64,000 nucleotides of DNA from Phaeodactylibacter xiamenensis (GTDB lineage Bacteria > Bacteroidota > Bacteroidia > Chitinophagales > Saprospiraceae): contig NZ_JPOS01000035.1 of the NCBI RefSeq assembly GCF_000759025.1, positions 148,741-212,740 of the forward strand, in the 5' to 3' direction. Shown piece after piece: positions 16,791 to 25,857 of the stretch. The position numbers and the translations under genes were made by a program. Position 1 is the first letter of the stretch. Each line of letters begins with the position of its first letter. The notes beneath the pieces are model-generated. The model was given only the letters and a program-made list of their open reading frames with translations, did not search any database and had not been told where the DNA came from.

Positions 16791-19559
16791 CTACTTCTTT
16801 TTACCAAAGTGCCGGATATTGTACGTAAAGTTCAGCATCACATACCGCTGCAGTACCTCCGTTTGCACATCCTCAATAAACACATCTGTGACATTCCGGC
16901 TGATGCTGTTGTTTTGCCCCAGGAGATCAAAAACGCTGAGGCTGATTTCAGCCTTGTCGTCCAGGAATTTTTTGCCCGCCTCCGCATTCCACAGCCAGAA
17001 ATTTTGGTTGAAGCCCTCCGACAGCCCGTCAAACAGCTGATGGTTCACGCTGCTGCGTACTACCCAGCCGTTACCGATCAGGAAGTTAGCCCCTAGCCGG
17101 GTGGACTGATTGAGGAAGTTGTTGTCAAGGGCCGTATTCAGGCTGTTGCGCACCCGGTTGTAGCTGGTCTGGGAAGACAGCGTAAAGTCCACCCGTTCGC
17201 TGATATTGCTGCTCAGGGTGGCATTGAGGGAAGAGCCGATATTGTTGGCGTAGTTCAGGTTGTCATTGATGAGGCCCGGAATCCGCTGAAAGGTACCTCC
17301 AACGCTAAAGTTGAGGTTAGATTTGATGGCCGAAAGCGGAAAGCCATAGGTGGTAAAAGCCCGGGCATTCCAATAACCATCGAGGTTGACCGGTTGCCGG
17401 AGTTGTGCGCCCCGCTGCAGGAAGATACCGGGCCGGATCAGCAAGTCGCGATCTGCAGTGAAGGTACTGTTGCCGATGTAGTGCTGCGTGTACTGCGCGG
17501 AAAGCAACACGTAAAACACCGAAGCCTTGTCGGTATTCGTCCTGGAATAGCGGGCAAATACCCGGTGGGTATAGTCCTGCCTGAGGTCCGCATTACCGGT
17601 AGACAGTTGGAGCGGGTTGCTGTTATCGATCACCTCTTGCAGTTGGCGGAGAGAAGGTGGTGCCGTCCGCCCAAAGTAACCGGCTCTCAGGTTGGCATCC
17701 TTGGAAAACTGGTAACGCATAAAGAGCCGCGGCAGGAAGTTAAAAAAGCGCCGGTCGATAGCTTCAGGAGCCGGAAAAACCTGATCGCCGCTCAACTGTG
17801 CCCACTGCGCCACAATCCGCCCATTGAAAATCAGCTCCTTATCACGGAACCGCAGCCCTACGCTGCCCTCCTGTGTCCGGTAGGTAGTCTCAAAGGTATT
17901 GGACAGCAGCGGGTTGAGGTCAGAAAATTCACCATCTGCTGCCCGGTCAAAGGTTTCCTGATTGCCATCGGTGTTTTGCTGGCTGGCTTCGGCGCCCAAT
18001 TGCAGCTGAGCCTTCTCGCCAAGGGGGTCGCTGTAGCGGATACCCGCACTGTGTGTCCACCCCGTTTCGTTCAGCCCGGCAAACTGATCAAGGTTTTCGG
18101 TGAAGGCAGAGTCTTGCAGGAAGCGGTTCTCAGAAGCCAGGAAACGCTCGCCATCCTGCTGATTGTAGTTGGTACCGACATTGAGGGAGACGGTCCGGCC
18201 CCGTTTAGCAAACCGGTGGCGGTAGTTGAGGTCATTTGAAAAACTCAGGGCGTTTAGATCCGTCTGCAGGCCAAAGTCGGTGCTGCTGAGCAGCAGGTTT
18301 TGCAGCCGGGTTTGCCCTAAGGTTTGTTCCTGCCCTTCACTTTGCTGCAAGCTGAGGCGGGGGCGTATACTGATGGTGTTTTTAGGGTCGATTTCATATT
18401 CTATCTGTGCGTTCAGCCGGTGGTTGATGGTCCGGGTATCCGCCAGGTTGTCCTCGCTGTAGGTTTGCCCCAGCAGGCGGTCGCTTAGGAAATCCTGGAA
18501 AATAGACGACCGTGCGTTGTTATCGGTTTGATTGAAAAAGTAGCTGGCGTTGGTTTCCACTTTGTCGCCCCATTTGTCGGCATAGTTCAGCCCAAAGGCG
18601 TGAGTAGTGGCAATGCCGTTCTGGGTATTCACCAGGAAATCGCTGGGGTCGGTGCCTCCGCCTCCGCCCCGCCGGCCTCTCCCCCTGCCGCGCTGACTGC
18701 CCGAGCTGCCGAAAAGGCCCGAGAGGTCTTCTCCGGCAAAATTTTGCTGATTGATGTTGTTGGTCTGCCCGATGATGGACAGTCGGGCGTCGCCTTTGAA
18801 GATGTTGACGTTGCCCCCGGCCCGGTATAGGCCTTCTTCGCCAATGCCTGCATAGAGCTTCCCAAACTCCCCTTGCCGCTTGCCGGGCTTGGTGATGATG
18901 TTGATGGCTTTGGTGGTCTCCCCGCTGTTGAATCCGCTAAACCGGTCCTGCTCGCTCTGCTGGTCAAAAACCTGGATTTTGTCGATCACCTCAGCTGGCA
19001 GATTGCGGAGAGCTGCACTGGGGTCATCGCCAAAGAAAGGCTTGCCATCCACGAGGACCTGCCTGATCTCCTCGCCCTGTGCCTGTGCCTTGCCATTCTC
19101 AAACAGCACCCCCGGCATTTTGCGGATGAGGTCCTCGGCGCTGGCATCAGGATTGACCTTGTAGGCGTTGGAGCTGTACTGCGTGGTATCGCCGGATTGG
19201 GTGGCGAGGGGGGCTTTGCCCGTGATTTCCACCTCGTCCAGATTGAGGGCGATTTGGGTAATTTGCAGTACCCCCAGGTCAAAGTCTTCCTGAAGTTCAA
19301 TGGTATCCGAGTAGCTCTGGTAGCCTACGTAGGTGACCGAAAGGGCGTAGGTGCCCGGCTGCAGGCCGCTGAATTGGAATTTCCCTTTTGAATTGCTGGT
19401 CTCACTGAACTCTTTCGTGCCATCGGTGAGGTATACATACGCCCCTTCAAGCGGCGCCTGTTCCGTTGAATCGTAAACCATGCCGGTGAGGGAGAGCTGT
19501 TGGGCAAAGGCGTGCGCCAGGGGCAACAGCAGAAGAAGCAAGCTGCTTAGGATTTTCAT
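16791..19559 (-). CDS. TonB-dependent receptor-like outer-membrane protein
   Basis: 922 residues. Signal peptide MKILSSLLLLLLPLAHAFAQ. Residues ~22-110 are a carboxypeptidase-regulatory-like domain (TGMVYDSTEQAPLEGAYVYL, FQFSGLQPGTYALSVTYVGY). A plug-like region follows (LDEVEITGKAPLATQSGDTTQYSSNAYKVNPDASAEDLIRKMPGV; VDGKPFFGDDPSAALRNLPAEVIDKIQVF), then a long 'OMP_b-brl_3'-type barrel. It imports or processes large substrates at the outer membrane with TonB/ExbBD energy. A glycine/arginine-rich linker (RGRGRGRRGGGGG) inside the barrel half is unusual. Not SusC, since no SusD follows. Confidence 0.85.
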   Translation of the reverse strand: MKILSSLLLLLLPLAHAFAQQLSLTGMVYDSTEQAPLEGAYVYLTDGTKEFSETSNSKGKFQFSGLQPGTYALSVTYVGYQSYSDTIELQEDFDLGVLQITQIALNLDEVEITGKAPLATQSGDTTQYSSNAYKVNPDASAEDLIRKMPGVLFENGKAQAQGEEIRQVLVDGKPFFGDDPSAALRNLPAEVIDKIQVFDQQSEQDRFSGFNSGETTKAINIITKPGKRQGEFGKLYAGIGEEGLYRAGGNVNIFKGDARLSIIGQTNNINQQNFAGEDLSGLFGSSGSQRGRGRGRRGGGGGTDPSDFLVNTQNGIATTHAFGLNYADKWGDKVETNASYFFNQTDNNARSSIFQDFLSDRLLGQTYSEDNLADTRTINHRLNAQIEYEIDPKNTISIRPRLSLQQSEGQEQTLGQTRLQNLLLSSTDFGLQTDLNALSFSNDLNYRHRFAKRGRTVSLNVGTNYNQQDGERFLASENRFLQDSAFTENLDQFAGLNETGWTHSAGIRYSDPLGEKAQLQLGAEASQQNTDGNQETFDRAADGEFSDLNPLLSNTFETTYRTQEGSVGLRFRDKELIFNGRIVAQWAQLSGDQVFPAPEAIDRRFFNFLPRLFMRYQFSKDANLRAGYFGRTAPPSLRQLQEVIDNSNPLQLSTGNADLRQDYTHRVFARYSRTNTDKASVFYVLLSAQYTQHYIGNSTFTADRDLLIRPGIFLQRGAQLRQPVNLDGYWNARAFTTYGFPLSAIKSNLNFSVGGTFQRIPGLINDNLNYANNIGSSLNATLSSNISERVDFTLSSQTSYNRVRNSLNTALDNNFLNQSTRLGANFLIGNGWVVRSSVNHQLFDGLSEGFNQNFWLWNAEAGKKFLDDKAEISLSVFDLLGQNNSISRNVTDVFIEDVQTEVLQRYVMLNFTYNIRHFGKKK

Positions 19560-19703
19560 ATGCAGTATGTAATTAGGTCTATTTACCCCGTTAGACCACG
19601 TTGGGCCTGCCCTTTTTCCCGCCGTCGTGAAGATAAGTGAAAAAAATCACTGTTGTACTTACTTTAGAATGCCTATCTTAACGACAACTAACCAACTGTA
19701 CAG

Positions 19704-20042
19704 ATGAACCTCGACTGGACTTACGAAGAATTCTCAGCTTTTGCGATGTTATACGCTGCCTCCGTCGATGCCGAAATCGACCCGGAGGAGGAAGCCCTGA
19801 TCCAGCAACGATTGGACGACCGCAGCTACCGGCGGGTAAAAGCGGTTTATGAGGAATGCTCTGATTCCGAATGCATCAATACCATTTTGGGCTACCAGAA
19901 GAAATTTATGACGGATCAGGCTGGCCGTGAGCGACTCCTGAGCGATCTGCGGGAAGTCTTTGAGGCAGACCACCGGTATACGGCTGTTGAGCGTGAAATC
20001 ATGCATTTGTTTAAACGCCTGCTCGAATCAGAAGACCACTGA
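19704..20042 (+). CDS. TerB-like helical protein
   Basis: 112 residues, all helical, with TerB-type features: FAMLYAASVDAEIDPEEEALIQQRL near the N-terminus (acidic metal-site-like motif) and AVEREIMHLFKRLLE at the end. TerB-like domains occur in stress and tellurite-linked proteins and in many small unnamed Bacteroidota proteins. It starts 145 bases from the divergent TonB receptor and ends 65 bases before pdxH. Domain identity is moderate; function unknown. Confidence 0.6.
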   Translation: MNLDWTYEEFSAFAMLYAASVDAEIDPEEEALIQQRLDDRSYRRVKAVYEECSDSECINTILGYQKKFMTDQAGRERLLSDLREVFEADHRYTAVEREIMHLFKRLLESEDH

Positions 20043-20051
20043 CCTTCTTCA

Positions 20052-20082
20052 TTGACTGTACCCTCAGAGCGGACTACATTTG
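20052..20082 (+). promoter_or_regulatory. Predicted pdxH promoter (-33/-7)
   Basis: TACATTTG at 20075-20082 is an exact TAnnTTTG -7 box, with TTG at 20052-20054 about 20 bases upstream as the -33 element. The -7 box ends 24 bases before the pdxH ATG, a normal Bacteroidota geometry. Confidence 0.6.
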
Positions 20083-20106
20083 GGCTGAAACCAAACGCAA
20101 AATGCC

Positions 20107-20742
20107 ATGGATTTAGCAATGATGCGGGAAGAGTTCACCCTTTCGGGCTTGTCAAGAGAAACACTGCTGGCCGACCCGGTACAACAATTCGAAGCCTGGT
20201 TTGAGCAAGCGGAGTCAGCAGGTCTCAATATGCCCAATGCCATGTCTCTGGCTACGGTATCTCCCGATGGACAGCCCAGCCTGCGCACCGTGCTGCTGAA
20301 GTATTTCGACAACACCGGTTTTGTATTCTTTACGAATTATGAGAGCAAAAAGGCGAAGGACATTGCCGCTAATGCAAAAGTTGCCCTGCACTTTCCGTGG
20401 CTGGACCTCGAGCGGCAGGTGAAGATTATGGGGCGGGCGGAGCGTGTCAGCACAGCCGAGTCCGCAAAGTACTTTCTCAGCCGGCCTCACGGCAGTCAGC
20501 TGGGGGCCTGGGTGTCCAACCAAAGTGCGCCCATTTCTTCCCGGCAGATGCTGATGTCCAAGTTTGAAGAGCTAAAGCAAAAATTTAAGAAGGGTGAAGT
20601 GCCCCTGCCCTCATTTTGGGGCGGTTACCGGGTCGTGCCGGATACTTTTGAGTTTTGGCAAGGGCGTAAGCACCGCCTGCACGACCGTTTCCAGTATACT
20701 TTGGAAGCAGAAAAGTGGAAAATAGAACGATTGGCGCCCTAA
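20107..20742 (+). CDS. pdxH: Pyridoxamine 5'-phosphate oxidase
   Basis: 211 residues, the usual length. Motifs run in family order: EFTLSGL...[38 protein letters not shown] (FMN/substrate binding), [40 protein letters not shown], and the C-terminal [25 protein letters not shown] with the substrate-binding R-x-H. It oxidises pyridoxamine or pyridoxine phosphate to PLP using FMN and oxygen. PLP enzymes in the window include the gamma-lyase-type protein at 53534. It has its own promoter, so it need not be co-transcribed with the TerB-like gene. Confidence 0.97.
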   Translation: MDLAMMREEFTLSGLSRETLLADPVQQFEAWFEQAESAGLNMPNAMSLATVSPDGQPSLRTVLLKYFDNTGFVFFTNYESKKAKDIAANAKVALHFPWLDLERQVKIMGRAERVSTAESAKYFLSRPHGSQLGAWVSNQSAPISSRQMLMSKFEELKQKFKKGEVPLPSFWGGYRVVPDTFEFWQGRKHRLHDRFQYTLEAEKWKIERLAP

Positions 20743-20770
20743 GGTGTTTGGGTTGAAAACCAGCGCAAAG

Positions 20771-21016
20771 ATGTCTGAACCATTATCTAAACTCAAACTA
20801 CAACTCATCCAGGCTATTCTGCGCACGGATGACCCGGAGGTGCTGCGCACAGCCCTGCAAGTCCTTTCCCTGGAGAGTCCTGCTGCAACCACAGCCTCAG
20901 CTGACCGGCCGATGTCATTGGATAACCTGCCTGATATGCTCAATCAGGGCGCAGCGCCCACCGATCCGGAGGTGCAGGATATGCAGCGGGATATTGATGA
21001 GGTTTTTAATGCTTAA
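20771..21016 (+). CDS. Small conserved-looking hypothetical protein
   Basis: 81 residues from ATG 20771 (a GTG at 20744 is possible). The start SEPLSKLKLQLIQAILRTDDPEVLRTALQVL is an amphipathic helix resembling the N-terminus of many Bacteroidota antitoxin-like proteins. The rest is low-complexity (ASADRPMSLDNLPDMLNQGAAPTDPEVQDMQRDID). No toxin follows; the next gene is on the other strand 6 bases away. Either an orphan antitoxin remnant or an unrelated small protein. Confidence 0.5.
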   Translation: MSEPLSKLKLQLIQAILRTDDPEVLRTALQVLSLESPAATTASADRPMSLDNLPDMLNQGAAPTDPEVQDMQRDIDEVFNA

Positions 21017-21022
21017 AACGCA

Positions 21023-21583
21023 TCACTTTATCAACTGATCCAAAATTCCACTGATCTTTATCTTCTCGCCCAGGCTCAGGGGCGCTGTGAATTTGGTGAA
21101 AATTGAATCCATCTTTGGTTTGATAGCTCTTAGTTCCTGCTTGCCTGCTTCGGTTATTTTGATCCTTTTGGCTCTTTTGTCTTGTTCGTCCGGAAATTCA
21201 AGTACCAGCTTATTCCTGAGCAGCCGCTTGATGATCTCTATGCCGGTAGGAGCTTCCAGATTATGCAGTTCCACGATTTCCATTTTCCTGAAGCTGTCCT
21301 GATAATCCAGATGTAGCAAGAAGCTGTATTCATCAATTGAAGAAATACCTGAGACGGACAAAATAGACTTGGCCTGCTTTTTCAGTTCCTTATTCAGGTA
21401 CATGACCTTGAAGGCAATCAGTAGTTCGTCATGCTCGGAATGCGGGTCATCTGCTTGGTCGGTAAAAAGTTGGTTGTTCAGCCAGATGACGAAATCTTCT
21501 ATCCTGCTCCCTTCTCCCTGTTTTTGAAACACCTCCATGTATTGGATGATTTCCTTCAGTAATGAATAATCCATGGGTTGCAT
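21023..21583 (-). CDS. MarR-family transcriptional regulator
   Basis: 186 residues. Winged-helix core: LLHLDYQDSFRKMEIVELHNLEAPTGIEIIKRLLRNKLVLEFPDEQDKRAKRIKITEAGKQEL, with the MarR wing DeqDkRakrikiT. N-terminal helices (YSLLKEIIQYMEVFQK) would make the dimer interface. Divergent from the ABM-domain gene at 21685; a TTTCAT/ATGAAA inverted repeat in the gap is the likely operator, giving autoregulation plus control of the ABM gene. Ligand unknown. Confidence 0.85.
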   Translation of the reverse strand: MQPMDYSLLKEIIQYMEVFQKQGEGSRIEDFVIWLNNQLFTDQADDPHSEHDELLIAFKVMYLNKELKKQAKSILSVSGISSIDEYSFLLHLDYQDSFRKMEIVELHNLEAPTGIEIIKRLLRNKLVLEFPDEQDKRAKRIKITEAGKQELRAIKPKMDSIFTKFTAPLSLGEKIKISGILDQLIK

Positions 21584-21616
21584 TTAGTTCATTTTTGAAT
21601 AAATATATAAAAATAG

Positions 21617-21630
21617 TTTCATAAATGAAA
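21617..21630. promoter_or_regulatory. Candidate MarR operator
   Basis: TTTCAT-AA-ATGAAA is a perfect 6+6 inverted repeat with a 2-base spacer, midway in the 101-base divergent gap between the MarR gene and the ABM gene. A weaker TTCA(n5)TGAA-like half pair lies near the MarR start. Size and position fit MarR dimers. Confidence 0.55.
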
Positions 21631-21684
21631 TTAAAGTGTAAATTTAGATCGGAAACATAATTTTTAATTGAAACAACAATAGTG

Positions 21685-22008
21685 ATGAACAATCTATCCT
21701 ACACGTTCGTGTCCGTATCAACTGCAAAACCAGGCCGGCTAGACGAGTTAGTACAAATTGCCAAAGCGCCCAGTGAAAAAATGGATGAAAAACTCGACGG
21801 TGTTATTGCCCGGCAGGTTGGTGTCGACAGGGCGCGCAATACTGTGATCGTTTGGGTGACTTTTGATAAAAAGGAAACCCTTTACAACTTTCTTGAAACA
21901 GAGCAGGGGAAAGACGACCACGGCGAAAGCGAAGATATGAGCTGTATCGAATCTTATGAGATGTATGACCTTGAGCCGGTAAGCGAAAGGCTGCTTCCGA
22001 AAGTGTAA
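21685..22008 (+). CDS. Antibiotic biosynthesis monooxygenase-like (ABM) domain protein
   Basis: 107 residues from ATG 21685. The ferredoxin-like ABM pattern is visible: YTFVSVSTAKPGRLDELVQIAKAP, GVIARQVGVDRARNTVIVWVTFDKKETLYNFLETEQGKDDHG, ending in a beta strand. Such small proteins act as cofactor-free monooxygenases or quinone/heme-related enzymes, but many have no known activity. Divergent from a MarR regulator with a shared operator, suggesting induction by an organic or oxidative signal. Confidence 0.65.
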   Translation: MNNLSYTFVSVSTAKPGRLDELVQIAKAPSEKMDEKLDGVIARQVGVDRARNTVIVWVTFDKKETLYNFLETEQGKDDHGESEDMSCIESYEMYDLEPVSERLLPKV

Positions 22009-22217
22009 AAGCATAAGGTGAAGGTATGGGCAAGCCCCTTGATGCAGCATGCAGGGATTTATGTATTGGGCTACCTTTCCGAATGCAGGAAAGACCAAAA
22101 TCCCTTATTTACCTGGGAGTCAGATACAGCCCCTCCTGGCCCGGTAAGAACTGATTGATCAATAAAACCGTTATATTTATGGTCGTAAAATTATGATCCC
22201 CAACAAACATTGATACA

Positions 22218-22502
22218 ATGGGAGCGCAGCAAATTAGAGATGTATTGCATTATCGGATCGAACAAGCAGACGAACGGTTCTTGCAGGTGATTTATGCGAT
22301 GGTAGAAGCGTATGCCCATCAGCATGAACTTGATACGGATATGGAGCACCCCATGGGCTATCAGGCAGGAGAACCCCTAACTCTGGAAGAATTGAAGGCT
22401 AAGGTTGCCAGAGCAGAATCCCAGGCTGATCAAGGCATGTCTTATACCGTAAGCGAGGTCCGTAAAGAAGCAAGCACATGGCTAAAGGGAAGTACAGAGT
22501 AA
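22218..22502 (+). CDS. Antitoxin of ParE-type toxin-antitoxin pair
   Basis: 94 residues. QQIRDVLHYRIEQADERFLQVIYAMVEAYAHQ is the N-terminal helix pair typical of Bacteroidota antitoxins paired with RelE/ParE toxins. The C-terminal half (TLEELKAKVARAESQADQGMSYTVSEVRKEASTWL) is the variable toxin-binding part. Its end overlaps the toxin start by 25 bases, so translation is coupled. Confidence 0.8.
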   Translation: MGAQQIRDVLHYRIEQADERFLQVIYAMVEAYAHQHELDTDMEHPMGYQAGEPLTLEELKAKVARAESQADQGMSYTVSEVRKEASTWLKGSTE

Positions 22503-22810
22503 TTATTACGCTTGAAGCTCGCGATGACCTCAAGAGAGAAATAGATTTCATTCGGAGAAAATGGTCAGTCGCCCGAGCCGGTAATGTTCAAAATGGCCTT
22601 TTGGATGAAATAGACAAGCTGGATGCTTTTCCTAACCGCCATCCGGAACATCAGGGGCTGACCAATCAAAAACATACGTACCGATTTGTGCCAAAATGGT
22701 CCTATCTGATCATTTACCGGGTAGAAGAAGATTTAAAACGTGTCCGGGTAGTAAGCATATTTAGCACAGCTCAAAATCCTGAAAACATTGACGATGTTCA
22801 AGGCCGATAG
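22478..22810 (+). CDS. RelE/ParE-family toxin
   Basis: 110 residues with the ParE/RelE core: YRVIITLEARDDLKREIDFIRRKW at the start, a central LLDEIDKLDAFPNRHPEHQG, then YRFVPKWSYLIIYRVEEDLKRVRVVSIFSTAQNPENI. The KWSYLIIYRV strand and final R..N..P element are conserved. ParE members poison gyrase while RelE members cut ribosome-bound mRNA; this sequence looks more ParE-like but lacks decisive residues. It overlaps the antitoxin, forming a complete type II module. Confidence 0.85.
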   Translation: MAKGKYRVIITLEARDDLKREIDFIRRKWSVARAGNVQNGLLDEIDKLDAFPNRHPEHQGLTNQKHTYRFVPKWSYLIIYRVEEDLKRVRVVSIFSTAQNPENIDDVQGR

Positions 22811-22878
22811 TCTATGACCTTAATCAAAGGGGAGGTGAAATTGGCTTGCGTCAAAAAGTTGGGAGGCATACAATTTTA

Positions 22879-24219
22879 TCACTCCCTGATTTGCCGGGGG
22901 ATCAAATACAGCTCCTCCTGCCGCCCGTCAATATAACGCACCCCGTTCTCATCAAAGAAAGCATCTTCCTCCATCATCATGCGGATTTCCTTGTTCCACT
23001 CCGGTAAGTACACCTTGGTATTCAATTCAATGGAGTAGGCGGTGTTGTGGTAGAGCGGGTAATCGCCCTTGTGGGGCACGCCCTCCTGCTGATCCCAAAG
23101 CCCGATAGTTGACCCCGCGCCATGCCCGTGGTAGCCGATGGGGTGGGTGTAAATCTGGGGTTTCAGCCCGGCGTATTTGGCCTTTTTCAATGCCTCCGCA
23201 AGGACTTCATTGCCAGTCCGCCCTTCCTGAAATTCGTTGGTCAGAATATCCATGAGATGAAGGCCTTTCTTGTGGGCTGCTTTGAGGAAAACCGGTGCAT
23301 CGGTCTCTCCGGGTTTTAAAACGTAGGCATTCTGTTGTGTATCCGTATTCAGCCCCATGTAGGTGATCCCAAAGTCGCAGTGCACCAGGTCGCCGGGCTG
23401 AATGACCGTCTCTCCGGGGCGGGAAGCAAAGCTGCGGGTGGAGCCGTTGTCCTCCGGATTGGCACGTTGCACATCCACTGTGGGGTGAAACCAGGCGGTC
23501 AGCCCCAGCTCCCGGATGCGCTCCCGGTAGAACCACACTACATCATCGGTCGTAGTCACGCCGGGCTGTATCACCTGATCGGAAAGCCCCTCCGCAATAA
23601 TGGCATGGGCAATACGGCAGACTTGCTGATAGACCGTCATCTCTTCTGAAGTGCGGGTTTCCAGCCAACCTAGGGCCAGTCGTTCACCGGTGACGACCCT
23701 TTCCTGATAAGCTTCGGGCAGATGCGCCATCAGCTGATCGTAGTGGTAGGCCGACAAGCCATCTGCCAGGCCGAAGTGTTCCGACCGGTTGACGGCGATT
23801 TTTGCCGGACCTCTTTCCGTAATCAGCTGGGCCAGCCGCTTCCATTGATCGGGTTCCACCTCCTTGTCCCAGGCTTTTTTGAACACTTCGCCTACATCAT
23901 AGCGGGCGCAGGCGAGGGTTTCCAGGCTGTCGCCGGTATCGTAAATGACCAGCATCGTCGTACGGCGGGCCGAGAGCCAGAAGGAAGGCAGCATGGTTTT
24001 AAGTACCGGGTCTTCATTGTACTCCCGGGCGATGAGGATCCACATGTCGATGCTTTCACGCTGCATAATGGCGGGCAGTACCGTCTTCATGCGTTGTTGC
24101 AGCCATTGGTCGCGCAGTTCGCCCTGTTTTTGCAGGGGTAGGATATGTGGCATCTCGTATTGACTTTTCAGGGCAAAGGGCAGACTGAAAAGCAGCAACG
24201 TCAGGGCAAAAGTTCTCAT
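22879..24219 (-). CDS. M24-family Xaa-Pro aminopeptidase-like metallopeptidase
   Basis: 446 residues. Signal peptide MRTFALTLLLFSLPFALKSQ, so it acts outside the cytoplasm, unusual for M24 enzymes but common in Bacteroidota. Creatinase-like N-domain (~30-190), then the pita-bread domain with metal ligands D282 (HCDFG), D293 (NTDTQ), the His in YHGHGAG (~364-366), E398 (SIELNT) and an E at ~417-418 (MMEEDAF). The five-ligand set appears complete. It removes N-terminal residues preceding proline. Monocistronic. Confidence 0.85.
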   Translation of the reverse strand: MRTFALTLLLFSLPFALKSQYEMPHILPLQKQGELRDQWLQQRMKTVLPAIMQRESIDMWILIAREYNEDPVLKTMLPSFWLSARRTTMLVIYDTGDSLETLACARYDVGEVFKKAWDKEVEPDQWKRLAQLITERGPAKIAVNRSEHFGLADGLSAYHYDQLMAHLPEAYQERVVTGERLALGWLETRTSEEMTVYQQVCRIAHAIIAEGLSDQVIQPGVTTTDDVVWFYRERIRELGLTAWFHPTVDVQRANPEDNGSTRSFASRPGETVIQPGDLVHCDFGITYMGLNTDTQQNAYVLKPGETDAPVFLKAAHKKGLHLMDILTNEFQEGRTGNEVLAEALKKAKYAGLKPQIYTHPIGYHGHGAGSTIGLWDQQEGVPHKGDYPLYHNTAYSIELNTKVYLPEWNKEIRMMMEEDAFFDENGVRYIDGRQEELYLIPRQIRE

Positions 24220-24302
24220 AATACCTGGAGATTTAAGTTAGTCCAATTGAGCGGGTCTAAAATAAGATTTAAATCTGGCAACGTTCCGGTGGCCGTTCAG
24301 CG

Positions 24303-25703
24303 TTATGGCAGCTGAGAGAGCAGCCAGTTCTTTTCGGCTACTACGGAAGAGCCCAGTATATTGGCTTTTAGGCGTGCTTTTTGCTGCGGTGCGACAGGGG
24401 GGAGGTCTAATAGTTTTTTAGTGAATTTTATCATATTCAGGTAATGGGTTTTATGGTAAGTCATGATTTTCTTCCGGTTGATGAAGTTGCGCATAGCTTC
24501 CAGATGGGCGTAGAGTAGCTCGTAAGCTCCAAGCTCAAAATAGATTTTCATTGCAATGGTTTTTGCAGATAGGTTTAGCAGAAGGTCTGAAAATGCGGAG
24601 CGGTTAATCAGGTCGAGGGCCAGTTCGTAATGTTTTCGTTCGTACTCCAGCCAGGCCAGATTGAAGCAAAAGGTGCTTTCACGGTATTGGGCTTCAAGTT
24701 TGGTTTTGTACTGATGGACAAAATCCACCGCCCAGTCCAATTCCCGGGCTACAATAGCCTTCGCCACGATATTCCTGTAGGTGAAGCGGGAGAGCTGCCC
24801 GTTCAGGAGCAGCACCTGATTGCTCAACCCTTCCCGGTAAATGCTTAGCCCTTCTCTGGCGAAACGTTTGACGCCTTTATTCATTTGGCGGATACAGAAG
24901 TTGGTCGCCAAAAGGAATAAGTCACGAAGCTCATCTTTGGGGAACAGCGCCTGATGAGCCAGGGTTAGGGCCTTAAATTTTTCAAAGTGGCGGTGTTCTT
25001 CAGGCTGAGTCAGTGCCAGGTAGCAATAATAGTATACTGCAACGGAAGGGAGGTCAAGCATGTTGCTTCGTCTAATGTAGCTAAGCATTTCAGGTAGCAT
25101 GCCCAAGTCGTACTCTGTTTTGTAAACGGCCCGGTGCGAGAGGGCGAAACAGCTCTGCCTGAGTTTTGCCGTAATGAATGCCGCTTCAAGATTTTCCTGA
25201 ACTGGCTGTAGGTGCAGGTCTTCCATACGGCGCTGCGAGGCATGAAATCGGTATTCCTCCAGTCGGAGCGCATAGGCATCCTGATAGTACTCGGCATGTC
25301 GCAACCCCCGGTTTTTCTGTAGCTGATGGGCCTTGGTAAGGCTTTGTTTGAAGTGGCGGGGTAGTTTCAACGCCCGGTAGGCACGGGCTAGCGCTAACTG
25401 TGCATTGACTTCCTGTGCATTAACCTGTTGGTAGATCAGGTACTGCTCCATGACTTTTAACAGCAGGCTCATGCTCAACCTCAATTTGTGGTCGTCAAAC
25501 CGGCGTTCCGGAAACAGCCGGGCGAACGCCTCCTCTCTTTCAGGGAGGACTTTCCGCTCAAACTTGCAATGTGTAAGGTAGTCCAGTAACGCTTCCACAT
25601 GCTGGCGCTGATTGAAGAATGGGGAGGCTACGGCTTTTTTCAGTTGTCGGATATCCTGACGGGGCAGGGTATCAAATAATTCGTAAAGTTTGCTGCTGAC
25701 CAT
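24303..25703 (-). CDS. Helical-repeat protein, unknown function
   Basis: 466 residues from ATG 25703 (MVSSKLYELFDTLPRQDIRQLKKAVASPFFNQR); the longer frame up to 25979 overlaps the next gene's start and is not conserved-looking. Nearly all predicted helix, TPR-like pairs with many Tyr/Leu/Ala positions (ELALDLINRSAFSDLLLNL, AYELLYAHLEAMRNFINRKK). No signal peptide or transmembrane segment. It resembles unnamed long helical proteins common in Saprospiria. Divergent from the T9SS gene at 25858. Probably a scaffold; not assigned. Confidence 0.6.
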   Translation of the reverse strand: MVSSKLYELFDTLPRQDIRQLKKAVASPFFNQRQHVEALLDYLTHCKFERKVLPEREEAFARLFPERRFDDHKLRLSMSLLLKVMEQYLIYQQVNAQEVNAQLALARAYRALKLPRHFKQSLTKAHQLQKNRGLRHAEYYQDAYALRLEEYRFHASQRRMEDLHLQPVQENLEAAFITAKLRQSCFALSHRAVYKTEYDLGMLPEMLSYIRRSNMLDLPSVAVYYYCYLALTQPEEHRHFEKFKALTLAHQALFPKDELRDLFLLATNFCIRQMNKGVKRFAREGLSIYREGLSNQVLLLNGQLSRFTYRNIVAKAIVARELDWAVDFVHQYKTKLEAQYRESTFCFNLAWLEYERKHYELALDLINRSAFSDLLLNLSAKTIAMKIYFELGAYELLYAHLEAMRNFINRKKIMTYHKTHYLNMIKFTKKLLDLPPVAPQQKARLKANILGSSVVAEKNWLLSQLP

Positions 25704-25857
25704 TAGCTTTTTGATGCGAAATCTAAATTGAAATACAAGTTTTATAGGGCTTATGATTCCAGATAAGGAGGATGATGTGATGCAAAATAGAAAAATTGTA
25801 TTTGTCTGCCGATGATAACTGCGCCACTTTTGTAAGGAATCAACAAAAGCTACTAAA

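Noticed and set aside
20771..21016. Half of a toxin-antitoxin pair
   Set aside because: The N-terminal helix resembles antitoxins, but the next gene is a MarR regulator on the other strand, so no toxin is available; left as hypothetical.
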